Below, one piece after another: positions 1-9,900 of a stretch of DNA of 64,000 nt. The stretch spans positions 71,525-135,524 of the forward strand of contig NZ_DFBS01000022.1 of assembly GCF_002366715.1 (NCBI RefSeq), read 5' to 3'. The notes beneath the pieces were generated by a model, which saw only the letters and a program-made list of their open reading frames with translations, was not told the origin of the DNA and ran no database searches. A program made the position numbers and the translations under genes. This DNA comes from Halomonas sp. UBA3074. GTDB lineage: Bacteria > Pseudomonadota > Gammaproteobacteria > Pseudomonadales > Halomonadaceae. Position 1 is the stretch's first letter; every line of letters begins with the position of its first letter.

Positions 1-38
1 GAGATCAGGTGGCGGCATATAGCTTCGTGAGGCTCGAG

Positions 39-254
39 ATGAAACAAGGTATCCACCCGAATTACAACACGGTCACCGCCAACTGTTCTTGCGGCGCCAC
101 TTTCCAGGTCGGTTCTACCTCTGGTCAGGACTTTTCCCTGGATGTGTGCTCCAACTGCCACCCGTTCTATACCGGTAAGCAGAAGCAAGCGACTACTGGT
201 GGCCGCGTAGAGCGCTTCAACAAGCGTTTCGGCGCTGCTGTTAAGCGCGGCTAA
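39..254 (+). CDS. rpmE: 50S ribosomal protein L31 (zinc-binding type)
   Basis: A component of the large ribosomal subunit, 71 residues, the normal length for L31. The start is the ATG at 39: it gives the classic MKQGIHPNY opening and has a GAGG ribosome site at 29-32. An upstream GTG at 9 would add ten unrelated residues. Four cysteines (CSC near the N-terminus and CSNC near residue 37) mark the zinc-containing C+ form, which many bacteria can replace with a cysteine-free paralogue when zinc is short. It is followed by a strong terminator, so it appears to be the last gene of its transcript. The promoter lies outside the window. Confidence 0.97.
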   Translation: MKQGIHPNYNTVTANCSCGATFQVGSTSGQDFSLDVCSNCHPFYTGKQKQATTGGRVERFNKRFGAAVKRG

Positions 255-300
255 TCCAAAACGGATAGCCACATCACAGGTACGGCTTGTATCTGTACAA

Positions 301-329
301 AACCCACGCCAAGGCGTGGGTTTTTTGTT
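301..329 (+). terminator. Rho-independent terminator of rpmE
   Basis: A stem AACCCACGCC / GGCGTGGGTT with a two-base AA loop is followed by an uninterrupted T run (321-326). It lies 47 bases after the rpmE stop. Confidence 0.93.
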
Positions 330-577
330 GCCGAGGATAACGCGGCCTTTTTTGTGGAAAAAATTTTCATAAATGCTGCACTACAGCACGAAGCAAAGCA
401 TTATCGTTAAAGGTGTTTTGCAATAACTTCAGTAAAAATCTGCCAAAAACGACAAATATGAAGGCAAAATTCAGTTAAACGATCGTTTTTATATGAGTTG
501 ACGGTACGCTTGAGGCGCATAGGTTTTTTCTATATTCTGAAACGACTTATCTATTTTATGTTAACTGGACTCTGACC
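330..577 (+). promoter_or_regulatory. maeB: AT-rich upstream region of maeB
   Basis: No gene is visible here. The stretch is clearly more AT-rich than its surroundings. A possible sigma70 promoter is TTGACG (498-503), a 16-base spacer and TAGGTT (520-525); TATATT at 531-536 is an alternative -10. There is no strong Shine-Dalgarno sequence before the maeB ATG. The promoter assignment is a guess from consensus matching. Confidence 0.3.
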
Positions 578-1849
578 ATGACGGATGCAAATAAGCAGGC
601 TGCTTTGGATTATCACGCAAAACCGATTCCCGGTAAGTTATCGGTGGAGTTGACCAAGCCTACCGCGACCGCACGGGATTTGGCGCTGGCGTATAGCCCA
701 GGCGTGGCTGAGCCAGTGCTTGAAATTGCCCGGGATGCGGAAAATGCCTACCGCTATACCGGTAAAGGTAATCTTGTCGCGGTGGTTACCGATGGCAGCG
801 CTATTTTGGGCTTGGGGAACCTGGGGCCAATGGCGAGCAAGCCCGTCATGGAAGGCAAAGGCGTGCTGTTTAAGTGTTTTGCGGGCATTAACTCGGTGGA
901 TATCGAAGTAGATGCGGAAAGCCCGCAGGCGTTTATCGATACCGTCGCGCGGATCGCCGACACCTGGGGTGGCATCAACCTGGAAGATATCAAAGCGCCC
1001 GAGTGCTTTGAAATCGAAAAAGCCTTGATTGAGCGCTGCAGCATCCCGGTCTTTCACGATGACCAGCACGGCACTGCGATTGTCACCGCGGCAGGCATGC
1101 TCAATGCGTTGGAGATCGCGGGTAAACGCATCGAAGACGTTAAGATTGTCTGCATGGGCGCAGGCGCGGCGGCCATTGCCTGTATGCGTTTGTTGGTTTC
1201 CTGCGGTGCCAAGAAAGAAAACCTGGTCATGCTAGACCGCCGCGGCGTCATACATACCGATCGCGAAGGCATTAACGAATATAAAGCCGAATTCGCCCGC
1301 GATACCGAGATGCGCACGTTAGACGATGCCATCGACAATGCGGATGTGTTTATCGGCCTTTCCGGCCCGGGCCTGCTCTCCGCTGACCAGGTGAAGAAAA
1401 TGGCACCTGACCCGGTGATTTTTGCTTGCACCAACCCTGACCCTGAAATTCATCCTGACGTTGCCCGTGAAGCGCGGCCGGATGTGATCATGGCGACCGG
1501 CCGTTCGGACTTCCCGAACCAGGTTAACAACGTGCTGGGCTTCCCGTTTATCTTCCGTGGTGCGTTGGATGTGCGCGCGACGCGTATCAACGAAGAGATG
1601 AAGCTGGCGGCAGTGCATGCGTTAAAAGATCTGGCCCGCGAGCCGGTGCCGCAAGAAGTACTCAATGCTTACGAGCGCACCGAGATGAGCTTTGGTCGTG
1701 AGTACATCATTCCCACGCCTGTCGATATTCGCCTGTTGGCACGGGTCACCTCGGCGGTTGCGCAAGCCGCAGTCGATTCCGGTGTGGCGCGTAAACCCTT
1801 CCCAGCGCACTACCCGCTTACGTCAATCAACGACGTCTACGGTGGCTAA
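578..1849 (+). CDS. maeB: NADP-dependent malic enzyme (short form)
   Basis: Oxidatively decarboxylates malate to pyruvate and CO2 in the cytoplasm, linking the TCA cycle to pyruvate and NADPH. The 423-residue product has the malic enzyme N-terminal domain (LAYSPGVAEP, the metal-site motif DDQHGTA) and a Rossmann domain with GAGAAAIACMRLL, followed by CTNPDPE. It lacks the C-terminal phosphotransacetylase-like domain of the roughly 760-residue E. coli MaeB, so it is the short form common in pseudomonads and bacilli. Cofactor preference (NAD or NADP) cannot be settled from sequence alone. It is monocistronic, with a terminator directly after it. Confidence 0.93.
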   Translation: MTDANKQAALDYHAKPIPGKLSVELTKPTATARDLALAYSPGVAEPVLEIARDAENAYRYTGKGNLVAVVTDGSAILGLGNLGPMASKPVMEGKGVLFKCFAGINSVDIEVDAESPQAFIDTVARIADTWGGINLEDIKAPECFEIEKALIERCSIPVFHDDQHGTAIVTAAGMLNALEIAGKRIEDVKIVCMGAGAAAIACMRLLVSCGAKKENLVMLDRRGVIHTDREGINEYKAEFARDTEMRTLDDAIDNADVFIGLSGPGLLSADQVKKMAPDPVIFACTNPDPEIHPDVAREARPDVIMATGRSDFPNQVNNVLGFPFIFRGALDVRATRINEEMKLAAVHALKDLAREPVPQEVLNAYERTEMSFGREYIIPTPVDIRLLARVTSAVAQAAVDSGVARKPFPAHYPLTSINDVYGG

Positions 1850-1870
1850 ATAACGATGCGCTGTTAACGA

Positions 1871-1904
1871 CTGACGCCCGCTGCTTAGCGGGCGTCAGTG
1901 TTTT
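1871..1904 (+). terminator. Terminator after maeB
   Basis: A 12-bp perfect stem CTGACGCCCGCT / AGCGGGCGTCAG with loop GCTT (1871-1898) is followed by TGTTTT. It sits between the convergent maeB and tesB genes and may also serve tesB. Confidence 0.9.
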
Positions 1905-1917
1905 CAGGGGCTCATTA

Positions 1918-2736
1918 TTACTTCTGAGAATAACGGGTTAGCCCTTCTTGAGCGGTGGAAGCCACTAAGCGGCCATCGCGGCTATAGATATGCCCGCGCG
2001 CCAGCCCGCGAGCACCGCCGGCCCACGGGGAATCGATCACATACAGCAGCCAGTCGTCCAGGCGGGTGTCCTGGTGTAGCCAGAGCGCGTGGTCGAGACT
2101 GGCAATGCGCAGCGCGGGGTCACGATACTCAATGCCATGGGGCTGCAGGCTGGTGGTCAGCAAGTTGAAATCAGAGGCGTAGGAGAGCAGATGGCGGTGC
2201 AGCGCCGGGTCATCCGGCAGTGTGCCCGAAAGGCGGAACCACAGGCATTGGCCTGTGGGCGTGCCGTTGTCGGGGTTGCCCGTCAGGTGCAAAAACTCAA
2301 TCGGGTGACCGGGAAAGCGATCATGTTTGGCGCCACCATGCTCGATAAGCGTTTCGGGCGTGGGCACAGCGGGCATGGCGCGCTGATGGCTGAAGCTCTC
2401 CTCCTCACTTTGAAAAGAGGCGCTGCAGAAAAAGATGGGACGGCCTTTCTGGATAGCAGTGACGCGGCGCGTCGTGAAGCTGCCGCCATCGCGAATGGTA
2501 TCTACCTGGTAGATGACAGGGCGATGAGGGTCGCCGGGGCGTAAAAAGTAGCCATGTTGAGAGTGTGGGCGACGCGCGTCGGGCACGGTGCGCGCGGCGG
2601 CGGCTAACGCCTGGCCAAGCACTTGGCCGCCATAAAGCTGGGGAAAGCCTAAATCCTGGCTCTGGCCGCGAAAGAGTGTCTCTTCAAGCGTTTCTAGCTC
2701 CAATAACGCTACCAGTTGGTTCAGCGCGTCTGTCAT
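1918..2736 (-). CDS. tesB: Acyl-CoA thioesterase II
   Basis: Hydrolyses acyl-CoA to free fatty acid and CoA, with broad chain-length range. The 272-residue product fits the double-hotdog TesB family (E. coli 286). Family signatures include GQDLGFPQLYGGQVLGQAL-like residues near the N-terminus and DHALWLH with the following aspartates in the second hotdog. The start ATG at 2736 has AAGGA upstream on the minus strand. It is divergent from tadA, with 113 bases between the start codons, so the two promoters share that gap. Confidence 0.93.
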   Translation of the reverse strand: MTDALNQLVALLELETLEETLFRGQSQDLGFPQLYGGQVLGQALAAAARTVPDARRPHSQHGYFLRPGDPHRPVIYQVDTIRDGGSFTTRRVTAIQKGRPIFFCSASFQSEEESFSHQRAMPAVPTPETLIEHGGAKHDRFPGHPIEFLHLTGNPDNGTPTGQCLWFRLSGTLPDDPALHRHLLSYASDFNLLTTSLQPHGIEYRDPALRIASLDHALWLHQDTRLDDWLLYVIDSPWAGGARGLARGHIYSRDGRLVASTAQEGLTRYSQK

Positions 2737-2849
2737 TCTCGGTATCCTTGGTGCTGTCTCAAGAGGATGCTGCCGGTGAAAGTGAGTTGCCGCCGCGGCG
2801 GGTTACCCTTTCATACGATCGTTTAGCTACCTTAGCGGAGTTTACGTTT

Positions 2850-3317
2850 ATGCGCAGCGATGAATTTTATATGCACCGGGCGCTTGATCAAGCGCATCTG
2901 GCCGCCGAAAAGGGGGAGGTGCCGGTAGGGGCGGTGGTGGTGGATGCGCAGGGCGAGATCATTGGTAGCGGTTGTAACGCGCCGGTGGCCAGCTGTGACC
3001 CCAGTGGTCACGCGGAAATTCGAGCCTTACGCGAAGCCGGTAAGCACCTGGGTAACTATCGCCTTGAAGGGTGTACGCTGTTCGTCACCTTAGAGCCCTG
3101 CATGATGTGCACGGGTAGCATGATTCATGCACGCTTGGCCAGGCTGGTCTATGGGGCTGCCGAGCCCAGGGCGGGCATGGTTGAGTCAAAGGCTAATCTT
3201 TTGGCCCAGCCGTGGTTCAATCATCAGGTGGCGGTAACCGGCGGGGTACTGGCAGCGTCTTCCCAAAAGCTGCTAAAACGTTTTTTTGCCGCGCGGCGTG
3301 AATTGCCCAGTGACTAA
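2850..3317 (+). CDS. tadA: tRNA-specific adenosine deaminase
   Basis: Deaminates adenosine 34 to inosine in tRNA-Arg(ACG). The 155-residue product carries the full cytidine-deaminase-fold zinc site: His54-Ala-Glu56 (HAE, Glu56 the proton shuttle) and PCMMC with Cys84 and Cys87. I chose the ATG at 2850, with GGAG at 2837-2840; the frame stays open further upstream inside tesB, but that extension is not like the family. The stop codon lies in a short duplicated motif (AGTGACTAAG at 3309 and again at 3339). Confidence 0.95.
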   Translation: MRSDEFYMHRALDQAHLAAEKGEVPVGAVVVDAQGEIIGSGCNAPVASCDPSGHAEIRALREAGKHLGNYRLEGCTLFVTLEPCMMCTGSMIHARLARLVYGAAEPRAGMVESKANLLAQPWFNHQVAVTGGVLAASSQKLLKRFFAARRELPSD

Positions 3318-3350
3318 GTTCTTAAAGACCAAGCACTTAGTGACTAAGCA

Positions 3351-5309
3351 CTAAGCCCCTTCAACGGTATCCATCTCACCGTATTCAATGCGGTTTCGGC
3401 CTTTATGCTTGGCGTGGTAGAGCGCCTCGTCGGCAGCTTGCATCATGCGCGCGATAGGGAGCTTTCCAGAGCGCGGGCAGGTGACGATGCCAGCACTGAA
3501 GGTCAGCGGTTGGCCATCGGCGTGGGCCAGTTTGGCGTTCGCCAGTCGTTGGCGCAGTTCCACGGCGATATTGACGGCCGAGGGGCCGTGATGACCCGGT
3601 AGCAAAGCCACGAACTCTTCGCCTCCGTAACGCGCAAATACGCCGCCGTTATGATCGAGAAGCGACTGGCCCAGTTGCGCAAAAGAACGTAAAAACTCAT
3701 CACCCACCAAGTGGCCCTGTTGGTCATTCACGCGCTTGAAATAGTCGATATCAAACAGGATCAAGCTGAGTGGGCGCACACTCTGTGACGCTTCTACTTG
3801 CTCGAGAAAAAAGCGGCGATTGGCAATTCCGGTTAACTCGTCATGGCGGGCCAGCCATTCGACTTCCTGCTGCAATTTACTGCGCTTTTGAATCTCTTGC
3901 TGCAGCGTGGCGTTGCTCTTTTGCATCACCCGGTGCTGCTGGCCCAGGCGCTGGAACGTGTATAAAACCAAATAGAGTAAATAAGCCAGCAGTAAGCCGG
4001 TCGCCAAGCTGATCGTGGGCAGCCGAGGCAGTCGGCTGACCAAGTGCTCCCAACGGGGTTGGTAAGAGAGCGTAAGCGCTTTATCCAATAAATTGATGGG
4101 GTAATAGAACTCCCAGGGGCCTGGGTGGGTGGTGTCGCCGTGTTTCGCTAATAGTCGGGGGCCGTTATGCCAGCGAATAACGCCTTCGCTGGCCGGAAGT
4201 TGGGCAAAGAGTGCTTCTGCAAACAGGGGAAAGCTTACCACTATTGCCGCCGCGCCTAACGGCGTACCTTCAGCATTCAGCACGGGTAAGTAGTGAATCA
4301 CCCCCGGGCCGCCTTGCAGTAACTGAACGATGTTTGTGCTGCCTTCGCGCTCTCCCCGCAGTGCCGGTTCTAGCGCCTCGCGTCCTGCTGGTTGTGCATT
4401 GAAAAGCCGTCGCCCAAGTGTGCTCAGGTTGAGTATCGTAAAGGGATAAACGTGGCGGATACCGCTATCGGGGGTCACAAAGGCAATGTTAATTAAGTAG
4501 TTAAAATCCTGGCGGTATCCGGCGGCTTGATCGGTCCACTGCTGGTAGGTCGGGGGTGTGGTTTGCAGCTGCCAGATACGTGCGAAACGACGCATGGCAC
4601 TTAAATGACTGTCGATCTCTTGCGAAAGCTGGTGAGTGGCGCGCTGGGCACGCTCTTCAACGCGTAGATGAAGTTTTTTTTCGGCCTCAAAGTGTAGCTG
4701 TTTCCACAGCAGTAACCCGGCGATCAGCAGTGCGCAGGCTGGCCAAAATGCGTTGGCTAAGTAGCGTTTTCCACGCCAATGACGGGCTGATGAGAGGTAT
4801 TGGCCCAGCAGCAATAGGCTCAGTACCAGCAGGCTGGGCCACTGGGCTGCATAGCGAAGCAGCGGGGTAAAGGCCCGATTGTTTTCAATAAATTGTAAAC
4901 CGATAAGCAAAAGAACCGCGAACAGCAGCAGGGGAGCGCCTAAGCGCGCACGCTGGCGCAGCAGTATGGCAAGCGCGCTCAGCTGAAGGGCGAGTGTCAT
5001 CAGTAGCGGAGCGCGAAAGCGCTCAAAAGGTGCGGGATGGACCCATGAAGCCAACGCCTGCCATTGCGCAGTGGCCAGCCATTTTTCAGGGGCCAAATAG
5101 CTGACGAGCCCTGGCAGCAGTAAGCCCATTGCACTGACGCACAACAGACAACTAAGGGGCCGATAGCGCCGATAGCTACTGAGTTGAGCCAGCGTTATCA
5201 GCAAAAGCGCAACAGTCGTTACGCCAGGTTGTGTGACGACAAGCGCAACGGCGCCACAGGCAGCCATAATGGGTAGCCAATGTGCGGCGCGTGCAATGAG
5301 TAAGTGCAT
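3351..5309 (-). CDS. Membrane diguanylate cyclase with extracytoplasmic sensor (GGEEF)
   Basis: Predicted to make cyclic di-GMP from two GTP. The 652-residue protein has a hydrophobic N-terminal half with several membrane segments, a polar periplasmic segment (roughly residues 220-410) resembling a CHASE-type ligand sensor, another membrane segment near 440, a short coiled coil, and a C-terminal GGDEF domain. The active motif is GGEEF at residues 562-566, preceded by DIDYFKRVND, so catalysis looks intact. The inhibitory RxxD site that normally sits just before GGEEF is absent (HNGG at that position). It starts 12 bases after the mltF stop on the same strand with a GAGGA ribosome site, so the two are probably co-transcribed. 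The ligand is unknown. Confidence 0.87.
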   Translation of the reverse strand: MHLLIARAAHWLPIMAACGAVALVVTQPGVTTVALLLITLAQLSSYRRYRPLSCLLCVSAMGLLLPGLVSYLAPEKWLATAQWQALASWVHPAPFERFRAPLLMTLALQLSALAILLRQRARLGAPLLLFAVLLLIGLQFIENNRAFTPLLRYAAQWPSLLVLSLLLLGQYLSSARHWRGKRYLANAFWPACALLIAGLLLWKQLHFEAEKKLHLRVEERAQRATHQLSQEIDSHLSAMRRFARIWQLQTTPPTYQQWTDQAAGYRQDFNYLINIAFVTPDSGIRHVYPFTILNLSTLGRRLFNAQPAGREALEPALRGEREGSTNIVQLLQGGPGVIHYLPVLNAEGTPLGAAAIVVSFPLFAEALFAQLPASEGVIRWHNGPRLLAKHGDTTHPGPWEFYYPINLLDKALTLSYQPRWEHLVSRLPRLPTISLATGLLLAYLLYLVLYTFQRLGQQHRVMQKSNATLQQEIQKRSKLQQEVEWLARHDELTGIANRRFFLEQVEASQSVRPLSLILFDIDYFKRVNDQQGHLVGDEFLRSFAQLGQSLLDHNGGVFARYGGEEFVALLPGHHGPSAVNIAVELRQRLANAKLAHADGQPLTFSAGIVTCPRSGKLPIARMMQAADEALYHAKHKGRNRIEYGEMDTVEGA

Positions 5310-5321
5310 CGCATCCTCATG

Positions 5322-6785
5322 TTAATCAAGTGGCGGCACAAGCTCAAACAATAACAGCGGATCATCGTTGACAGGCGTTTGTTCAAGTTGAAAAAACTGT
5401 TGGCGGCTACGTTCTACATACTCGATCATTTCGTAATAGCGGCGTATATTGCGCACGTAAATAACCGGCTCGCCGCCACGGGCATAGCCATGGCGCGTTT
5501 GGCTATGCCATTCGCGTTGTTGTAATAGCGGTAGGGCCGCGCGCACATCTTCCCAGCTGTCAGGGTCACCGCCGCGTATTTCGGCAATCTTGCGCGCGTC
5601 GTACAAGTGGCCAAGGCCCACGTTATAGGCAGCCATCGCCATAAACAGGCGGTCATCACCGGTAATGTCTTCGGGTAAGCGGTCTTTAATGCTGCGTAAA
5701 TAGCGCGCGCCCCCATCAATGCTTTGGGCCGGGTCGGTGCGGTCAGCGACGCCCATTTCACCCGCGGTAGGGTTGGTCAGCATCATTAAGCCGCGCACCC
5801 CGGTGGGCGAGACGGCATCGGGATCCCAGTGAGACTCCTGATACCCCACCGCTGCCAGCAATTTCCAGTCAAATGCTGTTTCGCGAGCGGCCTGCTGGAA
5901 CAGCTCCGTATAGCGGGGTAAGCGTGCATCGAGATGATCAAGAAAGGTGCGGGTGCCGACATACTCTAAATAGTCGTCATGGCCGAAGTAGCGGCTTACC
6001 AGCCGGTCAAGGGTGCCGCTTTGTTGAAGGTCTTGCAGAAAGCGATTGGCGGACTCAAGCAATCCCAAGCCGCGGCCACTCGGCACGGCCCATGCCATGG
6101 AGAGTGGGTCGCCGAGTATAAAGCCCCGTTCTACATTGGGAAAAAAAAGCCGATTCAAACGAAACTGGTGCTCGAATATCACCGCGGCGTCCAGGGTGCC
6201 GCTTTCGACCCGCGCGAGCAATTCGGCCACCTCGAGTTCGTGAGACTCTTTCCAGCTTAACGTGGGGTACTGGCGTTGAAGGTCGCGCAGCGCTTCGCCA
6301 GTGCCGGCTTCACTGAGCGTACCCAGTTCTAGGTCGACCAAGTCGCTTGGTTCGCTAATGCCGTTCAGCCCGCGGCGGTAAACCACCAGTGGCTGCATCT
6401 GGATAATGGGTCGGGTGTAGTAAATGCCGGGGGTGTTAGGTAGCAAAGGGAGCGCTGCGGCGCCCAGGTCGCCTTTTTCACGCACCGCGGGCAGAACGCT
6501 TTCGGGGTGATGGCTAGCATCCAGATTAAGGCTCACCCCCAGGTAGTCCGCAAAGCGGTGCATCAGCTCATACTCAAACCCGGTGGGGCCTTGGCGGCCT
6601 TCGTAATAGGTGGTCGGGGTATTGCGGGTATGAACGGTAATAAAATCTTTTGCGTCGATATGCGTCAACTGCTCGCCGGGAGGGACGAGAGAGAGCGTCG
6701 GCACCATGGTTAACAGCGTCACGGCAGCTAGCGCATAGTAAGCGCTGGCGCGGGCTATAAAATGTCGGCAAATCAACGTCAGCAT
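5322..6785 (-). CDS. mltF: Membrane-bound lytic murein transglycosylase F
   Basis: Cleaves the MurNAc-GlcNAc bond of peptidoglycan, forming 1,6-anhydromuramyl products. The 487-residue protein has an N-terminal hydrophobic export segment (residues about 13-33), then a solute-binding-protein family 3 domain (about 45-270), which in this family acts as a regulatory module, then an SLT lysozyme-like domain with catalytic Glu317 in the ESHWDP motif and GLMMLT further on. It shares the strand and probably the transcript with the downstream diguanylate cyclase. It is divergent from purL across a 184-base gap. Confidence 0.93.
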   Translation of the reverse strand: MLTLICRHFIARASAYYALAAVTLLTMVPTLSLVPPGEQLTHIDAKDFITVHTRNTPTTYYEGRQGPTGFEYELMHRFADYLGVSLNLDASHHPESVLPAVREKGDLGAAALPLLPNTPGIYYTRPIIQMQPLVVYRRGLNGISEPSDLVDLELGTLSEAGTGEALRDLQRQYPTLSWKESHELEVAELLARVESGTLDAAVIFEHQFRLNRLFFPNVERGFILGDPLSMAWAVPSGRGLGLLESANRFLQDLQQSGTLDRLVSRYFGHDDYLEYVGTRTFLDHLDARLPRYTELFQQAARETAFDWKLLAAVGYQESHWDPDAVSPTGVRGLMMLTNPTAGEMGVADRTDPAQSIDGGARYLRSIKDRLPEDITGDDRLFMAMAAYNVGLGHLYDARKIAEIRGGDPDSWEDVRAALPLLQQREWHSQTRHGYARGGEPVIYVRNIRRYYEMIEYVERSRQQFFQLEQTPVNDDPLLLFELVPPLD

Positions 6786-6908
6786 GGCGTCTTGTCGGCA
6801 TGAAACAATCTGCCACGATACCCAGCCGGGGTCACGCTGTCACCTTGTTGATTTCGTGTGACGGCTGGTTTCCAGTATCATAGGGGCTTTCCGGTACGAT
6901 AAAAGCAC

Positions 6909-6954
6909 GGCCGCCTAGCGGCCCGGTGATTTCCCTGCTCGAATTTCCCTGCTC
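6909..6954 (+). repeat. Hairpin plus 14-bp tandem repeat in the purL leader
   Basis: A GGCCGC-CTA-GCGGCC hairpin (6909-6923) is followed by two copies of ATTTCCCTGCTC (6929-6940 and 6943-6954) with a 14-base period, ending 15 bases before the purL ATG. I see no PurR-type operator. The role is unknown; it may simply be a slippage duplication in the untranslated leader. Confidence 0.5.
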
Positions 6955-6969
6955 TAGAGGCTTCAGGAT

Positions 6970-9900
6970 ATGCTCGAACTGCGAGGCGCGCCCGCCCTTT
7001 CTGCCTTCCGTCATGCTCGGCTGTTAACGGTGCTGCGTGAACGTGTTCCCGAGGTGGAAGCGCTGTCTGCCCACTATGTTCATTTCATCGATCTCAATGC
7101 GCATGATCAAAGCGAGACGCTGGACGATGCCGCCCATGCGCGTTTGGTGCAGTTGCTCGACTATGTGCCGGGCGATGGCACGCAATCGGGCGTCGAGATT
7201 CCTGACCATGCCCAGCGTTTTTTAGTCGTACCTCGCCTGGGTACCCAGTCTCCCTGGTCGTCTAAAGCGACGGATATCGCCCTTAACTGCGGGTTACGCC
7301 AGATCAGCCGTATCGAGCGCGGCATCGATTACCGGGTCAGCTTCACCGCGACGCCCGATGAAGAGAGCCTAAGCGCGCTGGCAGCACTGCTGCATGACCG
7401 GATGACGGAAACCGTGCTGTCCGATGCTTCAGAGGCTGCCAAGCTGTTTGCCCACCATGACCCGGCACCGCTGGGCAGTGTGGATATTCTTGAGGGTGGC
7501 CGAGAGGCGCTGGCAAGCGCCAACCAGGCGCTGGGATTGGCGCTGGCGGAAGATGAAATCGACTATCTTGTCGATGCGTTCAATGAGTTGGGGCGTAACC
7601 CCAGCGACGTTGAGCTGATGATGTTTGCCCAGGCTAACTCCGAACACTGTCGGCATAAAATTTTCAACGCCGACTGGGTCATCGATGGCGAGCCGCAAAG
7701 CCACTCGCTATTTAAGATGATCAAAAATACTTTCGCGTCGTCGCCCGACAACGTGCTGTCCGCTTACAGTGACAACGCCGCGGTCATTAAGGGCAGCCAG
7801 GCGGGGCGCTTTTTTGCCACACCGCTAACCGGGGCGGAAGACGAGCGGGCGCTTTACGGCACCCACCAGGAGCCCATTCATATCCTGATGAAGGTGGAAA
7901 CCCACAATCATCCTACTGCGATTGCGCCTTTCCCCGGCGCAGCCACCGGTTCTGGGGGCGAAATTCGCGATGAGGGTGCCACGGGTATCGGTGGTAAACC
8001 CAAGGCCGGGCTGTCAGGGTTTACCGTTTCCAACCTGCGCATTCCTGAATTCGTGCAGCCCTGGGAGGCCTTCGATTACGGCAAACCGGGGCGCATGGAG
8101 TCGGCACTCAATATCATGCTTGAAGGCCCGATAGGCGGCGCCGCGTTCAACAATGAGTTTGGCCGCCCCAATTTAACCGGCTACTTCCGCACCTACGAGC
8201 AGGAATCCCTGAACGAAGGTGGCATCGAGCGGCGTGGCTTTCATAAGCCGATTATGCTCGCCGGTGGTTACGGCAATATTCGTGCTCATCACGTCCAAAA
8301 GGGCGATATTCCTGTCGGTGGTAAGTTGATCGTGATGGGTGGCCCGGCCATGCTGATTGGCCTGGGCGGCGGCGCGGCCTCGAGTATGGCGTCAGGTACT
8401 TCCAGCGCCGATCTGGATTTTGCCTCGGTACAACGCGAGAACCCTGAGATAGAGCGCCGCGCCCAAGAAGTCATTGATCGCTGCTGGGCGCTGGGGGACC
8501 ACAACCCGATCCGCTTTATTCACGATGTAGGCGCGGGCGGTCTTTCCAATGCGCTACCGGAATTAGTCAAAGACGGCAATCGCGGCGGCCGGTTTGATCT
8601 GCGCGCGGTGCCGAACGCCGAGCCGGGCATGAGCCCGTTGGAAATCTGGTGTAATGAAGCGCAAGAGCGCTACGTGCTGGCCGTCGCGCCTGAAGACCTG
8701 GATACCTTCGATGCGCTGTGCAAGCGCGAGCGCTGCCCCTATGCGGTCGTCGGTGAAGCGTTGGAAGCGCACCACCTGGAAGTGAGCGACGGTCATTTCA
8801 ACAGCAAACCGGTAGATTTGCCGATGAGTGTGCTGTTCGGCAAAGCGCCCAAAATGCAGCGTGAGTTTGCGCGCCACGACCCTGAGCTTTCCGGCATGAT
8901 GTTGGATAATCTCGACCTGCGCGAAGCGCTGGATCGGGTGCTTCGCCTGCCCACCGTCGCCTCTAAAAACTTCCTGATCACCATTGGTGATCGCTCGATT
9001 ACCGGCCTAGTGGCCCGCGATCAAATGGTCGGCCCCTGGCAGGTGCCGGTGGCTGATGTGGCAGTCACCACGGCAAGCTATGACACCCATGCCGGTGAAG
9101 CTATGGCGATGGGCGAGCGGCCGCCGGTGGCGTTGATCAACCCCGCGGCCAGCGCCCGTTTGGCGGTCGCCGAAGCGATTACCAATCTGGCGGCAGCGCC
9201 GATCGCCAAACTCAGTGATATCAAACTCTCCGCTAACTGGATGAGTGCTGCTGACCACCCAGGTGAAAACCAAGCGCTTTTTGATGCGGTTTACGCAGTC
9301 GGCATGGAAATGTGCCCGGCGCTGGGTATTGCGATCCCCGTGGGCAAAGATTCAATGTCGATGCGTACCGCCTGGAAAGACGAAGGCGAGCAGGGGGAAT
9401 ACGAAGACAAAAGCGTTACCTCACCGCTTTCGCTGGTAGTCACCGGCTTTGCCCCAGTCACCAACGCAATGGCCACGTTAACGCCGCAGATCAACCTGGA
9501 CCAAGATGAGTCGGATCTCATTTTGATCGATCTGGGCAGCGGCCAAAACCGGTTGGGTGGCTCTGCCCTGGCCCAGGTATACGGGCAAGTGGGTAATGAC
9601 TGCCCTGACGTCGACGATCCGGAAGATATCAAGGCGTTTTTTGAGGTCATTCAGGGCCTCAACCGCGATGGTAAGCTGTTGGCATACCACGATCGCAGCG
9701 ATGGCGGCCTGTTGGTCACCCTGCTGGAAATGGCCTTCGCCGCCCACGCCGGGCTTGAGATCAAGCTCGACTGGATGATCGATGAGCCGGTCGAAGCATT
9801 GAATGCGCTGTTCTCCGAAGAGCTGGGAGCGGTGATTCAGGTCAATCGCCAACACACCGAAGAAGTGCTGGCGCAGTTCGCCGTCGCCGGTATCGAAACC

